The notes: generated by a model from the letters alone, not told the origin. DNA of 50,262 bases from Planctomycetota bacterium (GCA_029260755.1 JAJDCQ010000225.1:1-50262); one strand, 5' to 3'. Numbered from the stretch's first letter, positions 1 through 9,337 are shown. Translations and numbers: made by a program.

Positions 1-47
1 ACCGCGACCCACGCAACGCGCTAGCGGCACGCCAAGCCACACACGAC

Positions 48-108
48 GGGGACTGGTCTCGGATGTTCGCATTACCCACGTTAATGCTAACATCCGAGAC
101 CTGACCCC
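48..108. repeat. imperfect palindromic repeat, REP-like
   Basis: A 61-bp inverted repeat: 27-bp arms at 48-74 and 82-108 match at 24 of 27 positions around a 7-bp spacer (cccacgt). Each arm begins GGGG and contains GGTCTCGGATGTT. A better-preserved copy lies at 34115-34175. It sits downstream of the 3' end of the minus-strand gene ending at 184. The form resembles REP/RAYT-type intergenic palindromes; no transposase is in the window. Confidence 0.8.
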
Positions 109-183
109 TTCGTTCCATTCGCGCGCCGGAGGCCGACCGCGGGATGCTACCCTCGACGACGGAGGACCCGGCCGTGATGGACG

Positions 184-456
184 TCACTCGCTGACGTTGA
201 TGCCGATCCCCGCCATGACACGCGGGTGCGGATGGACGTTCGGGCCGCAGGGCCCGTATCCCTGATCCATCGGCGGCTCGCCCCATTGTTCCTGCGCGGC
301 CACGATCCGCTCGAGTCGGGCGCGCAGGTCCGGATCGGTGACCGTCGAGGCGTCGTAGCGACCGTGCCCGGTCGCGACGAGAAACGCGTTGAGCGAGAAC
401 CGGTACCACCGGGTCGGCGGACCGCAGGTGCCGCACCAGTTCCACACCGGCACCAT
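184..456 (-). CDS. small Cys-containing hypothetical protein
   Basis: A 90-residue protein I do not recognise. It begins MVPVWNWCGTCGPPTRWYRF and ends with a Gly/Pro/His-rich segment (GYGPCGPNVHPHP). Three cysteines, two of them as CGTC, could bind a metal or form a disulfide, but no family is evident. Its ATG (454-456) shares one base with the TGA of the upstream gene (TGATG), so translation is probably coupled and the two products may act together. The reading frame has an even amino-acid composition, unlike the Arg-rich shadow frames here. A longer ORF in the same frame reaches 732, but its N-terminal part overlaps the upstream gene and is Arg/Ala-rich, so the ATG at 456 is preferred. Confidence 0.55.
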   Translation of the reverse strand: MVPVWNWCGTCGPPTRWYRFSLNAFLVATGHGRYDASTVTDPDLRARLERIVAAQEQWGEPPMDQGYGPCGPNVHPHPRVMAGIGINVSE

Positions 457-737
457 CACGAACGCTCGACCTCGGCGTTCGGCCCCGCGAGATGCAGCTC
501 CGCACCTTCGGCGATCAGCTCGGTGACCATCTGCTCCGAGAACGTGCAGAGAAGCGGGAGGGTGACCCCGGCGAGCTCGACGGGCGTGCCGAGGGTGGCG
601 TCGACGAGGCGACCGCCTCGCGCCGCCAGCTCGATGGGCGCAACAAGCGAGCCGAACCGAACATCTGGCTTCTGCGCTCGGAGGGAGCCGGCGAGCCAGA
701 AGAGCGCGACCGCGACGGGTGGCACCAGCCACAGCAC
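456..737 (-). CDS. small single-pass membrane hypothetical protein
   Basis: A 93-residue protein with an N-terminal hydrophobic segment (about residues 2-19, LWLVPPVAVALFWLAGSL) and an extracytoplasmic tail of about 70 residues. The segment could be a signal peptide (cleavage near LRA) or an anchor. The first usual start in frame is GTG at 737. The frame stays open back to the TAG of the peroxiredoxin-like gene at 804-806 and encodes a basic stretch that would suit a cytoplasmic tail, so an unusual start is possible. It is followed by a TGATG junction with the next small gene. Family not recognised. It lies about 65 bp downstream of the candidate selenoprotein and may be co-transcribed with it. 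Confidence 0.5.
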   Translation of the reverse strand: MLWLVPPVAVALFWLAGSLRAQKPDVRFGSLVAPIELAARGGRLVDATLGTPVELAGVTLPLLCTFSEQMVTELIAEGAELHLAGPNAEVERS

Positions 738-803
738 ACGCAGCGAGATCCGCCGCGGCCGACGCTCGGGCGGGTCGAAGATCCGGCGGAAACGGGGCGC
801 GAC

Positions 804-1355
804 CTAGCCCTCGGTCTTCGCTGGCGCCTTCGCCTCGATCTTCGGCCTGATCTCGTCGAGGAGCTGCTGCGGGCTCGGTCGGCGGGCGGCGCCCCAGAGG
901 TTGGTGACGCCGGGGTTCTGGATGAAGCGGAAGATCTCGTCGTCGCCGGCGAAGGCGAAGACGGCCGGCTGGATGAAGCCGTCCTTGTACTTCCAGGCCT
1001 TCGGATGGTGGTAGCGCGCGATCGCCGGGCCGTACTTGTCGGCGACCTCGTGGACCTCGTCCGAGAGGAGCCGGGTGACGCGCGGCTCGCCGTCGGGCGT
1101 CCGCGTGTCGAAGAGCAGCTTCTCGCGGAAGACCCGGTTCCGCTCCGGCGAGTCGGTGGAGATCAGGAGAAACTCGACCGAGAGACGGTCGAAGTCGGCG
1201 GCCAGCTCTTTGATGCCCTCAACCTGAGCGCGGCAGAAGGTTCACCACCAGCCCCGGTAGAAGAAGAGGATCGCGTTCTTCTCGGCCCGGTAGGCCGCGT
1301 CGAACGCGAACGGCTTGTCGTCGGCGTCGGGCAGGGTGAAGTCGGTCGGGGGCAT
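804..1355 (-). CDS. peroxiredoxin-like selenoprotein (in-frame TGA = Sec38)
   Basis: An AhpC/TSA-type thioredoxin-fold protein of 183 residues if TGA at 1242-1244 is read as selenocysteine. Upstream of TGA the sequence reads MPPTDFTLPDADDKPFAFDA and then ILFFYRGWW. Downstream the same frame continues TFCRAQVEGIKELAADFDRL, then VEFLLISTDSPE, and ends at TAG (804-806). The family active-site loop normally reads FYRGDWCPFC, so TGA falls exactly at the first redox Cys, giving U38-T-F-C41 (UxxC). The role would be thiol-dependent peroxide or disulfide reduction in the cytoplasm. The ATG at 1355 is preferred over a TTG at 1436, whose extra N-terminus is basic and not family-like. Read conventionally, TGA would leave a useless N-terminal fragment without an active site. 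A pseudogene is the alternative, but the downstream frame is intact and conserved in style. Confidence 0.85.
1215..1231 (-). promoter_or_regulatory. candidate bacterial SECIS hairpin of the peroxiredoxin-like gene
   Basis: On the mRNA, 11-27 nt after the UGA. The apical stem CUCA/UGAG closes a GGU loop at +18 to +20, with two further outer pairs (GC/GC) across a G-G mismatch. The loop starts with G and lies within the usual 16-37 nt range for bacterial SECIS elements. The stem is short, so this is the weakest of the three candidates. Confidence 0.5.
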
Positions 1356-1437
1356 GGGGTTCTCGAATCGCCTTCGATGGGGGTGAAACTTCGCGAGCGG
1401 ACGGGGCATTCTCTTCCGGAGAGGAGCCTCCGGCAAG

Positions 1438-1815
1438 ATGATTCGACCCCGATCCCGCCCCGGCGGGGCCCCAGCCGCCGCCCCGGCCGTGAGTTGTGAC
1501 GACTGCGGTCAGCCCGTCTCTCGCTCCGCCCTCGACTGCCCCCACTGCGGCTATCCGGTCGGCCAGAAGGCGCGGCTCCTGCGGTGCCGTCACTGCGAGG
1601 TCGACGTCGTGCCCGTCCGGGTGCCTCGGTCTCCGGTGAGCCTCTGCCCCCGCTGCGACCGACCCGTGAAGGGAGAGCAGCTCCAGCGAGCGTTCCTCGC
1701 CGTCTGGCTCGCGATCGTGATCGGACCGACGCTCCTCGCCGCCGGCGTCGTCGTCATGACCGTCGTCGCGATCCTCGCCGCCCTCCTCGGGATCGGGGCG
1801 ACCTCGGCCGGCTGA
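1438..1815 (+). CDS. zinc-ribbon membrane protein
   Basis: A 125-residue protein with four CxxC pairs (C20/C23, C34/C37, C50/C53, C70/C73) forming two likely zinc-ribbon units, followed by a hydrophobic region at about 85-118 that can form two membrane helices. Double zinc-ribbon/TM proteins of this kind are common as small unknowns. The ribbons may bind protein or nucleic acid at the cytoplasmic face. No enzymatic motif is visible. It starts at ATG 1438, divergent from the peroxiredoxin-like gene (82 bp between starts). It is followed after 39 bp by two kinase genes on the same strand, so it probably heads that operon. The specific function is unknown. Confidence 0.8.
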   Translation: MIRPRSRPGGAPAAAPAVSCDDCGQPVSRSALDCPHCGYPVGQKARLLRCRHCEVDVVPVRVPRSPVSLCPRCDRPVKGEQLQRAFLAVWLAIVIGPTLLAAGVVVMTVVAILAALLGIGATSAG

Positions 1816-1854
1816 CGATGGCGCGACTCTCCCGCGATCACCATCCTGGATGGC

Positions 1855-4632
1855 GTGAGCGATTCGCCCCCGCCCCCGCACGGCCACCTCCCCCCGCGCC
1901 GCGTCGGGCCGTATCTCCTCGAGGAGCAGCTCGGGGCGGGCGGCATGGGCACCGTCTTCCGCGGTCGCCACGGGTCGACCGGCGCCGTCCACGCCGTGAA
2001 GCTGCTCCGCGCGACCGGCCTCGACGGCGCGAACGCCGAGCGGCTCCTCGCCCGGTTCCGGCGCGAGGTGGAGGTGCTCGCCCGGGTCGACGCGCATCCG
2101 AACGTCGTCCGCGTCCACAGCGCCGGCCTCCACGCCGGCGCTCCCTGGATCGCGATGGAGCTCGTCGAGGGCGAGCCGCTCGACCGGCGCCTCCGCCGGG
2201 AGCGCCTCTCCCCTCGGCCGGCGGCGCGCCTCGTCGCCGCGATCGCCCGCGCGCTGCACTTCATCCACGGCCACGGCGTCGTCCACCGCGACCTCAAGCC
2301 CGAGAACATCCTCATCGACGCCGCCGGCCAGCCTCGCGTCACCGACTTCGGCCTCGCCTACGACGCGTTCGACGAGACGCTGACGCGCACCGGCGAGCTC
2401 CTCGGCACGCCGGTCTACATGCCGCCCGAGCAGGTCGCCCGCGACCGCGACGTCGACGCCCTCGCCCCCAGCGCCGACGTCTACGGCCTCGGCGCCATCC
2501 TCTACGCCTGCCTGACCGCCCGCCCGCCGCTCCCGGGCGAGGGGTTCGAGATCCTCCACGCGGTCGTCCATCGGACGCCCGCGCCGCCGAGCGAGCACGC
2601 GCCGGCCGTCCCCCCCGAGCTCGACGCCCTCTGCCTCCAGGCCCTCGCCAAGAGCCCCGCCGACCGTCCTCCGACCGCCCTCGCGTTCGCCGAGGCGCTC
2701 GAGCGCTGGGCCGCGCAGTGGTCGGGGACCTCGGGCTCGAGCGCGCTCCGCGCCCTCGGCCGCGTCCGGCGCGTCGTCGCCGAGCGGCCGCTCGAGCGGC
2801 TGCTCATCCCGGTGATCCTCCTCGCAGCCGTCGCCGTCGGCGCGCTCGCCTACCGCGGCGGCGCGGCCGAACCGGTCGACTCCCCCGGCGATCGGGTGGC
2901 CGCGTGGGAGGCGGCCCTCGCGACTGACGGCGCGCCCGATCGCTCCGCCGTGGCGGCGCTCGCCGACGACCCGGCCGTCGCCGTCGACCCGGCGCTCGCC
3001 CGCCGGGTCGCGCTGATCGGGCTCGTCGCCCGGGCGAGCGCGGGCGAGGACGTCCAGGACGATCTCGCCGCCCTCGCGGACGACCTCGACGACGCGGCCC
3101 GACGCTCGCTCCGCGCGCGCGCGTTGCGTTCCTTCCACGCGGTCGGCGCGCTCGAGGCAGTCCTCTCGTCGATCGAGAGCCCGCTCGAGCTGCACGGCGG
3201 CGATCCACGCCTCCGGATCGACCTCGCCCGCGCGATCGCCCGCGGGGAGGTCGCCGCGCCGGCGCGGGCGGACCTCCTCGAGGCGCTCGCCCGCGCGCCG
3301 GACCTCGATGACGGCGACCGGGCCCGCCTCGTCATCGCATCGGGCGAGGCGGCGCTCGCCGAGGGCCCCGACGGGTTCGACCGCGCCCTCGATGCGTTCG
3401 CGCGCGCCTTCCGCGAGCACGGCGTGCGCGCCGACGCCGACGCCTGGCCCGACGCGTTCGTCGCCCGGGTGGACGACGCCGTCTTCGAGGCCCTCGACCC
3501 GGACGCTCGGGACGACATCGACGACCGCGACTGGGCGCTCGTCGAGCTCGCCTGCCGAGCGCACCGCGGCGCGCGACTCCCCCCGGCCCTGGCGACGCGC
3601 GCCCTGATCGACGCATCGCTCCAGCGGCTCGCGCACGCCGGCACGTCGATCGCGCCCAGGGACGCCGCCCGGATGCTCCTCGCCGCGCGCTGGGGGCGCG
3701 AGGTCAGCGACGGGACCGACTGGGGCTCCGCCCTGCCGGCCGAGGTGGTGGAGGACGCGATCGCGCGAGAGCTCGAGAAGCCCGCGGAGACGCGCCGTCC
3801 CGACCTGCTCCTCCTCCTGGCCCTCATGCGCTTCGGCGTCGCGGGCGACGACGCGCCCGTTCCGAGCACCGCCGAGGCGGCGGTCGACGCGGCGATCGCC
3901 GTCCTCGAGCCGGTCGAGGACGAGCGCTGGTTCCACGTAACCCTCGCCCGCATCCACGAGTGGCTCGGCCGGGAGGCATCGTCGATCGAGAGCGCGCGGC
4001 GCGCGGTCGCCCTCGACCGCGCCCTGCCGGATGCGCGGCGCTGGCCGAGCACGATCACCCGGCTGATCGACCGGCTCGGCCGGGAGCCCAAGACGGCGCT
4101 CGCGCGCGCGGAGCTCATCGCCGAGGGGCTACGCGTGCAGGCAGCCGTCCTCGAGATGCTCGGCGAGGAGGACCCGACGAGGCGCACCTCGGACACGCTC
4201 GAGCGCCGCAACCGCCTCGGACAACATCTGACCCGCCTCGCCGAGAGGGTCATCGAGGACCGCCATCCCTGCTGCTCGGGCGGGGTCGATCTCGGCGAGC
4301 TGATCGACCGCTGCGTCGCGCTCGGCACCCGCTACGACCTCGAGCTCCGGTTCCAGAGAGCGGCTCACCTCGCCCGGCACGCTCGTCCGGACGAGGCGCT
4401 GGAGCGATCGGCTCCGCTGATCGAGGAGATGCTCGCGGGCTACCGGGCCGGGGCGAGCGATGCCGAGTCGTTCGACGACATCCGCTCCGCGATCCGCTGG
4501 CGCGCGAAGCTCCTCCGGAAGCGGGGCCGCGCCGACGAGGCGGCGGCCGCGAAGGCGACCCTCGCCGAGCTCGAGGTCGAGGAGCGCCGGCGCGAGCAGG
4601 CGCTCGACGGCGCGGGCGAGGGCCGGCGCTGA
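1855..4632 (+). CDS. transmembrane Ser/Thr protein kinase with large extracytoplasmic region
   Basis: A 925-residue Hanks-type kinase. The kinase domain spans about residues 18-290: glycine-rich loop LGAGGMGTVF (27-36), ATP-binding Lys49 in VHAVKLL, catalytic loop HRDLKPEN (D146), DFG (164-166) and the GTPVYMPPEQ activation segment. One helix at about 315-333 leads to roughly 590 residues of Ala/Arg/Asp-rich helical sequence, probably TPR-like and outside the cytoplasm. A short CC motif (HPCCSGGVDLGELIDRC, about residue 805) recurs in the next kinase and resembles one in the kinase at 9338. The start is GTG at 1855, chosen because the kinase domain follows 17 residues later. The stop shares a base with the next gene's ATG (TGATG). 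It probably phosphorylates cytoplasmic targets in response to envelope signals; ligand unknown. Confidence 0.93.
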   Translation: MSDSPPPPHGHLPPRRVGPYLLEEQLGAGGMGTVFRGRHGSTGAVHAVKLLRATGLDGANAERLLARFRREVEVLARVDAHPNVVRVHSAGLHAGAPWIAMELVEGEPLDRRLRRERLSPRPAARLVAAIARALHFIHGHGVVHRDLKPENILIDAAGQPRVTDFGLAYDAFDETLTRTGELLGTPVYMPPEQVARDRDVDALAPSADVYGLGAILYACLTARPPLPGEGFEILHAVVHRTPAPPSEHAPAVPPELDALCLQALAKSPADRPPTALAFAEALERWAAQWSGTSGSSALRALGRVRRVVAERPLERLLIPVILLAAVAVGALAYRGGAAEPVDSPGDRVAAWEAALATDGAPDRSAVAALADDPAVAVDPALARRVALIGLVARASAGEDVQDDLAALADDLDDAARRSLRARALRSFHAVGALEAVLSSIESPLELHGGDPRLRIDLARAIARGEVAAPARADLLEALARAPDLDDGDRARLVIASGEAALAEGPDGFDRALDAFARAFREHGVRADADAWPDAFVARVDDAVFEALDPDARDDIDDRDWALVELACRAHRGARLPPALATRALIDASLQRLAHAGTSIAPRDAARMLLAARWGREVSDGTDWGSALPAEVVEDAIARELEKPAETRRPDLLLLLALMRFGVAGDDAPVPSTAEAAVDAAIAVLEPVEDERWFHVTLARIHEWLGREASSIESARRAVALDRALPDARRWPSTITRLIDRLGREPKTALARAELIAEGLRVQAAVLEMLGEEDPTRRTSDTLERRNRLGQHLTRLAERVIEDRHPCCSGGVDLGELIDRCVALGTRYDLELRFQRAAHLARHARPDEALERSAPLIEEMLAGYRAGASDAESFDDIRSAIRWRAKLLRKRGRADEAAAAKATLAELEVEERRREQALDGAGEGRR

Positions 4633-7364
4633 TGAGCCAACCTCCGCGATCACCAGGCCGCACGAGCCCGCGCCGCATCGGTCCCTACCTCCTCGAGGAG
4701 ACGCTGGGCGCCGGCGGCATGGGCACGGTCTTCCGAGCCCGACACGAGACGACCGGCGCGGTCCACGCCGTGAAGCTGATGCGAACGAGCCTCGCCGGCC
4801 CGCGCCTCGACCGCGCGCTCGCCCGGTTCCGCCGGGAGGTCGAGGTGCTCGCCCGCGTCGACGCCCACCCCGGCCTCGTCCGCGTGCACAGCGCCGGCCG
4901 CGGCGCGGGCATCCCGTGGATCGCGATGGAGCTCGTCGAGGGCGCATCGCTCCACGCCCGCCTCCGCGATGGCCCGATCGAGCCGCGGGCGGCCGCGCGC
5001 CTGGTCGCGAAGATCGCCCGCGCCCTCGCCCACGTCCACGCCCGCGGCGTCCTCCACCGCGACCTCAAGCCGGAGAACGTGCTCATCGACGCGGCCACCG
5101 GCGAGCCGCGCGTGACCGACTTCGGGCTCGCCTTCGACGTCTTCGACGACGCCCTCACCCGGACGGGCGAGCTCCTCGGCACGCCCGCGTTCATGCCGCC
5201 CGAGCAGGTCTCGCGCGACCGCAACGTCGACGCCCTCGGACCCGCCTCGGATGTCTACGGCCTCGGCGCCGTCCTCTACGCTTGCCTCACCGGTCACCCG
5301 CCGTTCGCCGGCGAAGGGCTCGAGCTGCTCCACGCGGTCGTCGCCCGCCCGCCCGACCCGCCGAGCGCGCGCGCTCCGGGCATCCCGCCGGCGCTCGACA
5401 GCCAGTGCCTCCACGCACTCGCGAAGCGGCCCGCCGACCGCCCCGCCTCGGCGGGCGCGTTCGCCGACGCCCTCGACGCGTGGGCGGAGACCTGGTCAGG
5501 GAGCTCGGGCTCCGAGACGATCCGCGCCGTCGGCTGGATCCGACGGGCCGTCGCCGATCGCCCCATGACCCGGCTCGTCCTGCCGCTCGTCGCGCTCGCC
5601 GTCTTCGCCACGGCCGGCCTCGCCGTCTACCGGAGCGGCGTCGCCGAGCCGGATGATCCGGCGAGGAGCCGACTCGTCGCGCTCGAGGCCGACATCGCCG
5701 CGGGCCGCCTCCCCGACGTCGCGACCATCGAGGCGCTCTCGGCCGACCCGGCCCTCGCGGACGACCCGGCGCTCGCCGGACGCGCCGAGCTCGCCCTCCT
5801 CCTCGTCCGGGCAGGCCGCGGCGAGGATGTCTCCGCCCGGCTCACCGACCTCATCGTCGACCTCGACGGCGCCGGTGGACGGGCCGTCCGGCGGCGCGCG
5901 GTGCGCTCGCTCCACGCGGCCGGCGCGACGGCCGCCGCCGTCCCGATCCTGACCGACGCCGCCGATCTCCACGGGGGCGACCCGCGCCTCCGATCCGACC
6001 TCGCGCGCGCCGTCGCGCGCGGCGATGCCTCCCCGCCCCGCGATCCGTCGATTCTCGGGGCGCTGATCCGGACGCCGGAGCTCGACGACGACGAGCGCGC
6101 CCACCTCGTCATCGCCTCGGGCGAGGCGGCCCTCGCCGAGGGGCCGACCGGGTTCGACCGCGCGTTCGACGCGTTCGTCCGGGCCTTCACCGAGTACCAC
6201 GTCCGGGCGGACCCCGACGCCTGGCCGGACGCCTTCGTCGTCCGGGTCGTCGACGAGGCGGCGCGCGCGATCGACCCGACGATCCGCGGCGACATCGACG
6301 CCGACGGCTGGGCGGCCGTCGAGCTCGCCTGCCGGGTGTATCGCGGCGAGCGACTCCCTCCCCAGGAGAGAGTCCGCGAGATCGTCGGCGCCGCGGTCGA
6401 CATGCTCCTCGGCGCGCGCGTCTCGGCCACCGGCAAGAACGCCGCGCGCCTCATCCTCGCCGCCCGCTGGGGACGCGAGGTCAGCGACCCTATCATCTGG
6501 TCCGCGTCGGTCGAACCGAGCAAGCTCGACGCGCTCGTCGACCGGGAGCTCGGGAAGCCGGCGCGCGCGCGGCGGCCGGACATCCTGCTCCTCCTCGGCC
6601 TCCTCTACCGGGGTCGCTCGGGCGTCGTCGTTCCATCCGCGGTCCGGGCGATCGAGGGGGCCGCGGCGAGCCTCGACGGCGTCGAGGACGAGCGCTGGTT
6701 CCACATCACGCTCGCCCGCCTCCTGGCCTGGATCGATCGCCACGACGAGGCGCTCGCGAGCGCGCACCGCGCCCTCGAGGTCGACCGGAGGCTGCCGGAC
6801 GGCAAGCGTTGGCCCGACCTCTTCCCGCCGGTCCTCCAGCGCATCGGACGCGCCCCCGAGACGCGCGCCGAGCGGCTCCGGCTCATCGACGAGTGGGTGC
6901 GGGTGCAGGAGGCCGTCCTCGAGACGGCCCGGATCGAGGGGATCGAGCCCCTCCCGAGCACGCTCGATCGACGTGATCGGCTCGGCTTCTTCCTCGCCGC
7001 CGTTCTCGACCACTTCGTCGGCCGCGACGAGGGGTGCTGCACGGACGGGATCGACCTCGGCGCCCTGATCGACCGCTGCGTCGCCCTCGAGACGCGCTAC
7101 GACGAGCTGCTCCTGCTCTGCCGCGCGATCCATCTCGCCGACCACGGCCAGGTCGAGGTGGCGCTCGAACGGTCCGGCCCGCTCCTCGAGCGTGCGCTCC
7201 GACTCCACCACGACTCCGACGGCGAGATGGTCTCGGCTTCGACGCTGCGGCGCGTGATCACCTGGAGGGTTCGGCTGCTCGAGGCGCGCGGCCGGGCCGA
7301 CGAGGCGACGGCGCAGCGCGCCGCTCTCGACGAGCTCCGCAGGGGGCGCGGGCGCGGGCGCTGA
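4632..7364 (+). CDS. transmembrane Ser/Thr protein kinase, tandem paralogue
   Basis: A 910-residue paralogue of the preceding kinase with the same order of parts. The kinase domain spans about 16-290: LGAGGMGTVF at 25-34, Lys48, HRDLKPEN with D144, DFG 163-165. A single helix at about 313-335 (RLVLPLVALAVFATAGLAVY) precedes a roughly 575-residue extracytoplasmic helical region. The two proteins align along their whole length, including the C-terminal CC motif (GCCTDGIDLGALIDRC) and the segment around DAWPDAFV, so this is a recent tandem duplication. The ATG at 4632 overlaps the upstream TGA by one base, implying coupled translation. The frame is open much further upstream, but only inside the preceding gene. 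All catalytic residues are present, so it should be active. Confidence 0.93.
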   Translation: MSQPPRSPGRTSPRRIGPYLLEETLGAGGMGTVFRARHETTGAVHAVKLMRTSLAGPRLDRALARFRREVEVLARVDAHPGLVRVHSAGRGAGIPWIAMELVEGASLHARLRDGPIEPRAAARLVAKIARALAHVHARGVLHRDLKPENVLIDAATGEPRVTDFGLAFDVFDDALTRTGELLGTPAFMPPEQVSRDRNVDALGPASDVYGLGAVLYACLTGHPPFAGEGLELLHAVVARPPDPPSARAPGIPPALDSQCLHALAKRPADRPASAGAFADALDAWAETWSGSSGSETIRAVGWIRRAVADRPMTRLVLPLVALAVFATAGLAVYRSGVAEPDDPARSRLVALEADIAAGRLPDVATIEALSADPALADDPALAGRAELALLLVRAGRGEDVSARLTDLIVDLDGAGGRAVRRRAVRSLHAAGATAAAVPILTDAADLHGGDPRLRSDLARAVARGDASPPRDPSILGALIRTPELDDDERAHLVIASGEAALAEGPTGFDRAFDAFVRAFTEYHVRADPDAWPDAFVVRVVDEAARAIDPTIRGDIDADGWAAVELACRVYRGERLPPQERVREIVGAAVDMLLGARVSATGKNAARLILAARWGREVSDPIIWSASVEPSKLDALVDRELGKPARARRPDILLLLGLLYRGRSGVVVPSAVRAIEGAAASLDGVEDERWFHITLARLLAWIDRHDEALASAHRALEVDRRLPDGKRWPDLFPPVLQRIGRAPETRAERLRLIDEWVRVQEAVLETARIEGIEPLPSTLDRRDRLGFFLAAVLDHFVGRDEGCCTDGIDLGALIDRCVALETRYDELLLLCRAIHLADHGQVEVALERSGPLLERALRLHHDSDGEMVSASTLRRVITWRVRLLEARGRADEATAQRAALDELRRGRGRGR

Positions 7365-7393
7365 CCGGCGCGGGCCCGCGAGGTCCGCGCGCG

Positions 7394-9235
7394 CTACTTC
7401 CGGGCGAACGCCTCGAGGTCGATCCCGTCGTCGACCTCGCGCTTGAAGAGCTCGGCCTGGAGGCTGCCGACCGGCTGGCCGTGCTTCTTCTCGAGGTCGA
7501 GGCAGAAGTCCCACCAGACCTTCTCGCGGCGGCTGATCTCGTCGTCGTCCTTGAGCTGGCCGAACCTCTGGACGTAGCGGTTGTGGCGGCAGAGCATCCG
7601 GAACGCCTGCTCGGTGTTCGGACGCGGCTCGCTCATCCCGAGGATCCGGACGTCGTTGCCGACCTCGTGGATCGGCTGCCCCCACTCGCTGTAGCCGCCA
7701 AAGATCGTCCCGAGCTTCTCGAGCCCGTTCGCGAGCCGCTTCTGGCCGAGGCCGCCGAGCACGCGCGAGAGCGCGGGCAACGTGAAGTTGCGGTGGATCG
7801 TCGGGTCGGCGAGCCGGACGTTGACGCCGATCTCCTCCTTGACGACGTCCCGGATCCGCTCGCTCGTGATCCGGTTGTCGGTCGCGAGGTGGATCCGCTC
7901 GCCGACCGCGCGCGGCTTCTTGAGGGCGGCGATGATCCCCTCGGCGACGCGATCGACCGGGATCAGGTTGAGCTCGGCGGACGCGTCGCCCGGGAAGACG
8001 CACGCCATCTGCGCGAGCACCCAACCCTTGCTCCACTCGATCATGCCCTTCTCGTCGTCCTGGAGGGCCTCCTTCGCGCGACCGAAGACGTTCACCGGAG
8101 CGTTGACGACCTTGGCATCGCCGCGGTTGTTGCCGGCGCGGCCCTCGCCGATCACGATCGCCGGGTTGAGCTGAACGACCCGCAGCCCCTTCTCGAGCAT
8201 GAAGCGCTCGGTCTCGATCGAGGCCATCGCCTTGGTCAGCTCGTAGTAGTTGTTGTAGAAGTTGCGCGGGAAGACGACCTCGTCCTCGCGGGCGACCTGC
8301 CGCACCTGGCGGCCGTGGATGTAGGAGGTCTCGATCCCGAGGTGGGCGACGAACGGGCTCCCCTCGCTCGACTGGAGCCGGTGGCTGAACGCGAGGGCGT
8401 TCAGCGTCCCGGTCACGTTCGCGAGGAAGCTCTTCTCGTAGGGGTCGTCGAAGCTGACGCTCGCGGCCGAGTGGATGACGTGGGTGAGCGTCCGCTCGAG
8501 CTCGGCCAGGTCGTCGTCGGCGATCCCGAGGTTCGGCTGCTCGACGTCTCCGGCGACGAACCGGAACTTCTTGCGCTGCGCGTCGTCGAGCCAGAGCTGG
8601 TCGAGGAGGAGCGCGCCGCGGTCGGCGGGGCTGAGGGTCTTCACGACCTCCTTCGTCTTCCGATCGCGGATCTGCTTCGGCCGGATCACGACGACGACCT
8701 CGGAGACCTGGTCGTCGTGGGCGGCCTGCCACATTACCTCCTTGCCGACGAAGCCCGTCCCGCCGGTCAGGAGCGTGCGGACGGCCAGCTTCCCGTCGGC
8801 GCCGCGGTGCCCCTCGAGCTTGTTCTTCGCCTCGTCCTGGAGGCGGTGGATCACCGAGTAGATCTCGTTCTTCGGGACCGAGTGACGCCTGTACCGGAAG
8901 TAGTACTCACGGTCCTTGTAGCCGAAGAGCGCCTTGCCGAGGCGGTCGGACGTGCTCTCGCCGATCACCCTCGAGAGGAGGTTCTGGGCGGCGCCGCCGA
9001 TCTTGCGGACCTGCTTCATCGCGCCGCGGACGACGTCCTCGTCGCCGGTCACGTCGACGAGCTGGCTCATGAACCAGCGCGCCTGGACGTCGACGACGTG
9101 GTAGTCGCGGTGACCGCTGACGAGGAGGTGCTTCGGGAGGATCTCGTCGTCGAGCACCTCGCCGGTGAGCAGGCTCACCTTCTCGATGTACTGGGCCGGG
9201 GCCATCTCGGCGGGGGGCGGCGCGTCGTCGGACAT
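7394..9235 (-). CDS. NAD(P)-dependent extended SDR / fatty acyl-reductase-like protein
   Basis: A 613-residue protein with an unusual N-terminal region of about 150 residues and then an extended SDR domain. The Rossmann motif TGGTGFVG is at 157-164. A later HSAASVSFDDPYEKSF segment and the catalytic YELTK (Y331, K335) match the NAD-binding domain 4 / male-sterility family, which reduces or epimerises thioester or sugar substrates. The C-terminal part (ITSERIRDVVKEEIG onward) resembles the substrate lobe of fatty acyl-CoA reductases. Probably cytoplasmic; substrate undetermined. The ATG at 9235 is chosen because the open frame upstream is shadow sequence of the kinase on the other strand. It is convergent with the kinase ending at 7364 and divergent from the kinase starting at 9338 (102 bp). 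Confidence 0.88.
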   Translation of the reverse strand: MSDDAPPPAEMAPAQYIEKVSLLTGEVLDDEILPKHLLVSGHRDYHVVDVQARWFMSQLVDVTGDEDVVRGAMKQVRKIGGAAQNLLSRVIGESTSDRLGKALFGYKDREYYFRYRRHSVPKNEIYSVIHRLQDEAKNKLEGHRGADGKLAVRTLLTGGTGFVGKEVMWQAAHDDQVSEVVVVIRPKQIRDRKTKEVVKTLSPADRGALLLDQLWLDDAQRKKFRFVAGDVEQPNLGIADDDLAELERTLTHVIHSAASVSFDDPYEKSFLANVTGTLNALAFSHRLQSSEGSPFVAHLGIETSYIHGRQVRQVAREDEVVFPRNFYNNYYELTKAMASIETERFMLEKGLRVVQLNPAIVIGEGRAGNNRGDAKVVNAPVNVFGRAKEALQDDEKGMIEWSKGWVLAQMACVFPGDASAELNLIPVDRVAEGIIAALKKPRAVGERIHLATDNRITSERIRDVVKEEIGVNVRLADPTIHRNFTLPALSRVLGGLGQKRLANGLEKLGTIFGGYSEWGQPIHEVGNDVRILGMSEPRPNTEQAFRMLCRHNRYVQRFGQLKDDDEISRREKVWWDFCLDLEKKHGQPVGSLQAELFKREVDDGIDLEAFARK

Positions 9236-9337
9236 GGGGATCCTCCTCGGGGGTCGAGGAGGCGACGGTATCCCTCGGCCGGTCGCCTCGCAAGGGCGAC
9301 CGGTTGCGCCGGAGTCGGGCGCTCTGTCAGGCTTCCA

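Noticed and set aside
1242..1436. TTG start at 1436 for the peroxiredoxin-like gene
   Set aside because: It adds a basic 27-residue tail overlapping the divergent promoter region. The family typically begins like MPPTDFTLPD, which has its own ATG at 1355.
7369..7380. CGCGGGCCCGCG palindrome between the convergent kinase and SDR genes as a terminator
   Set aside because: It has no loop, so it cannot form a stable hairpin as such, and there is no U-tract; likely GC chance.
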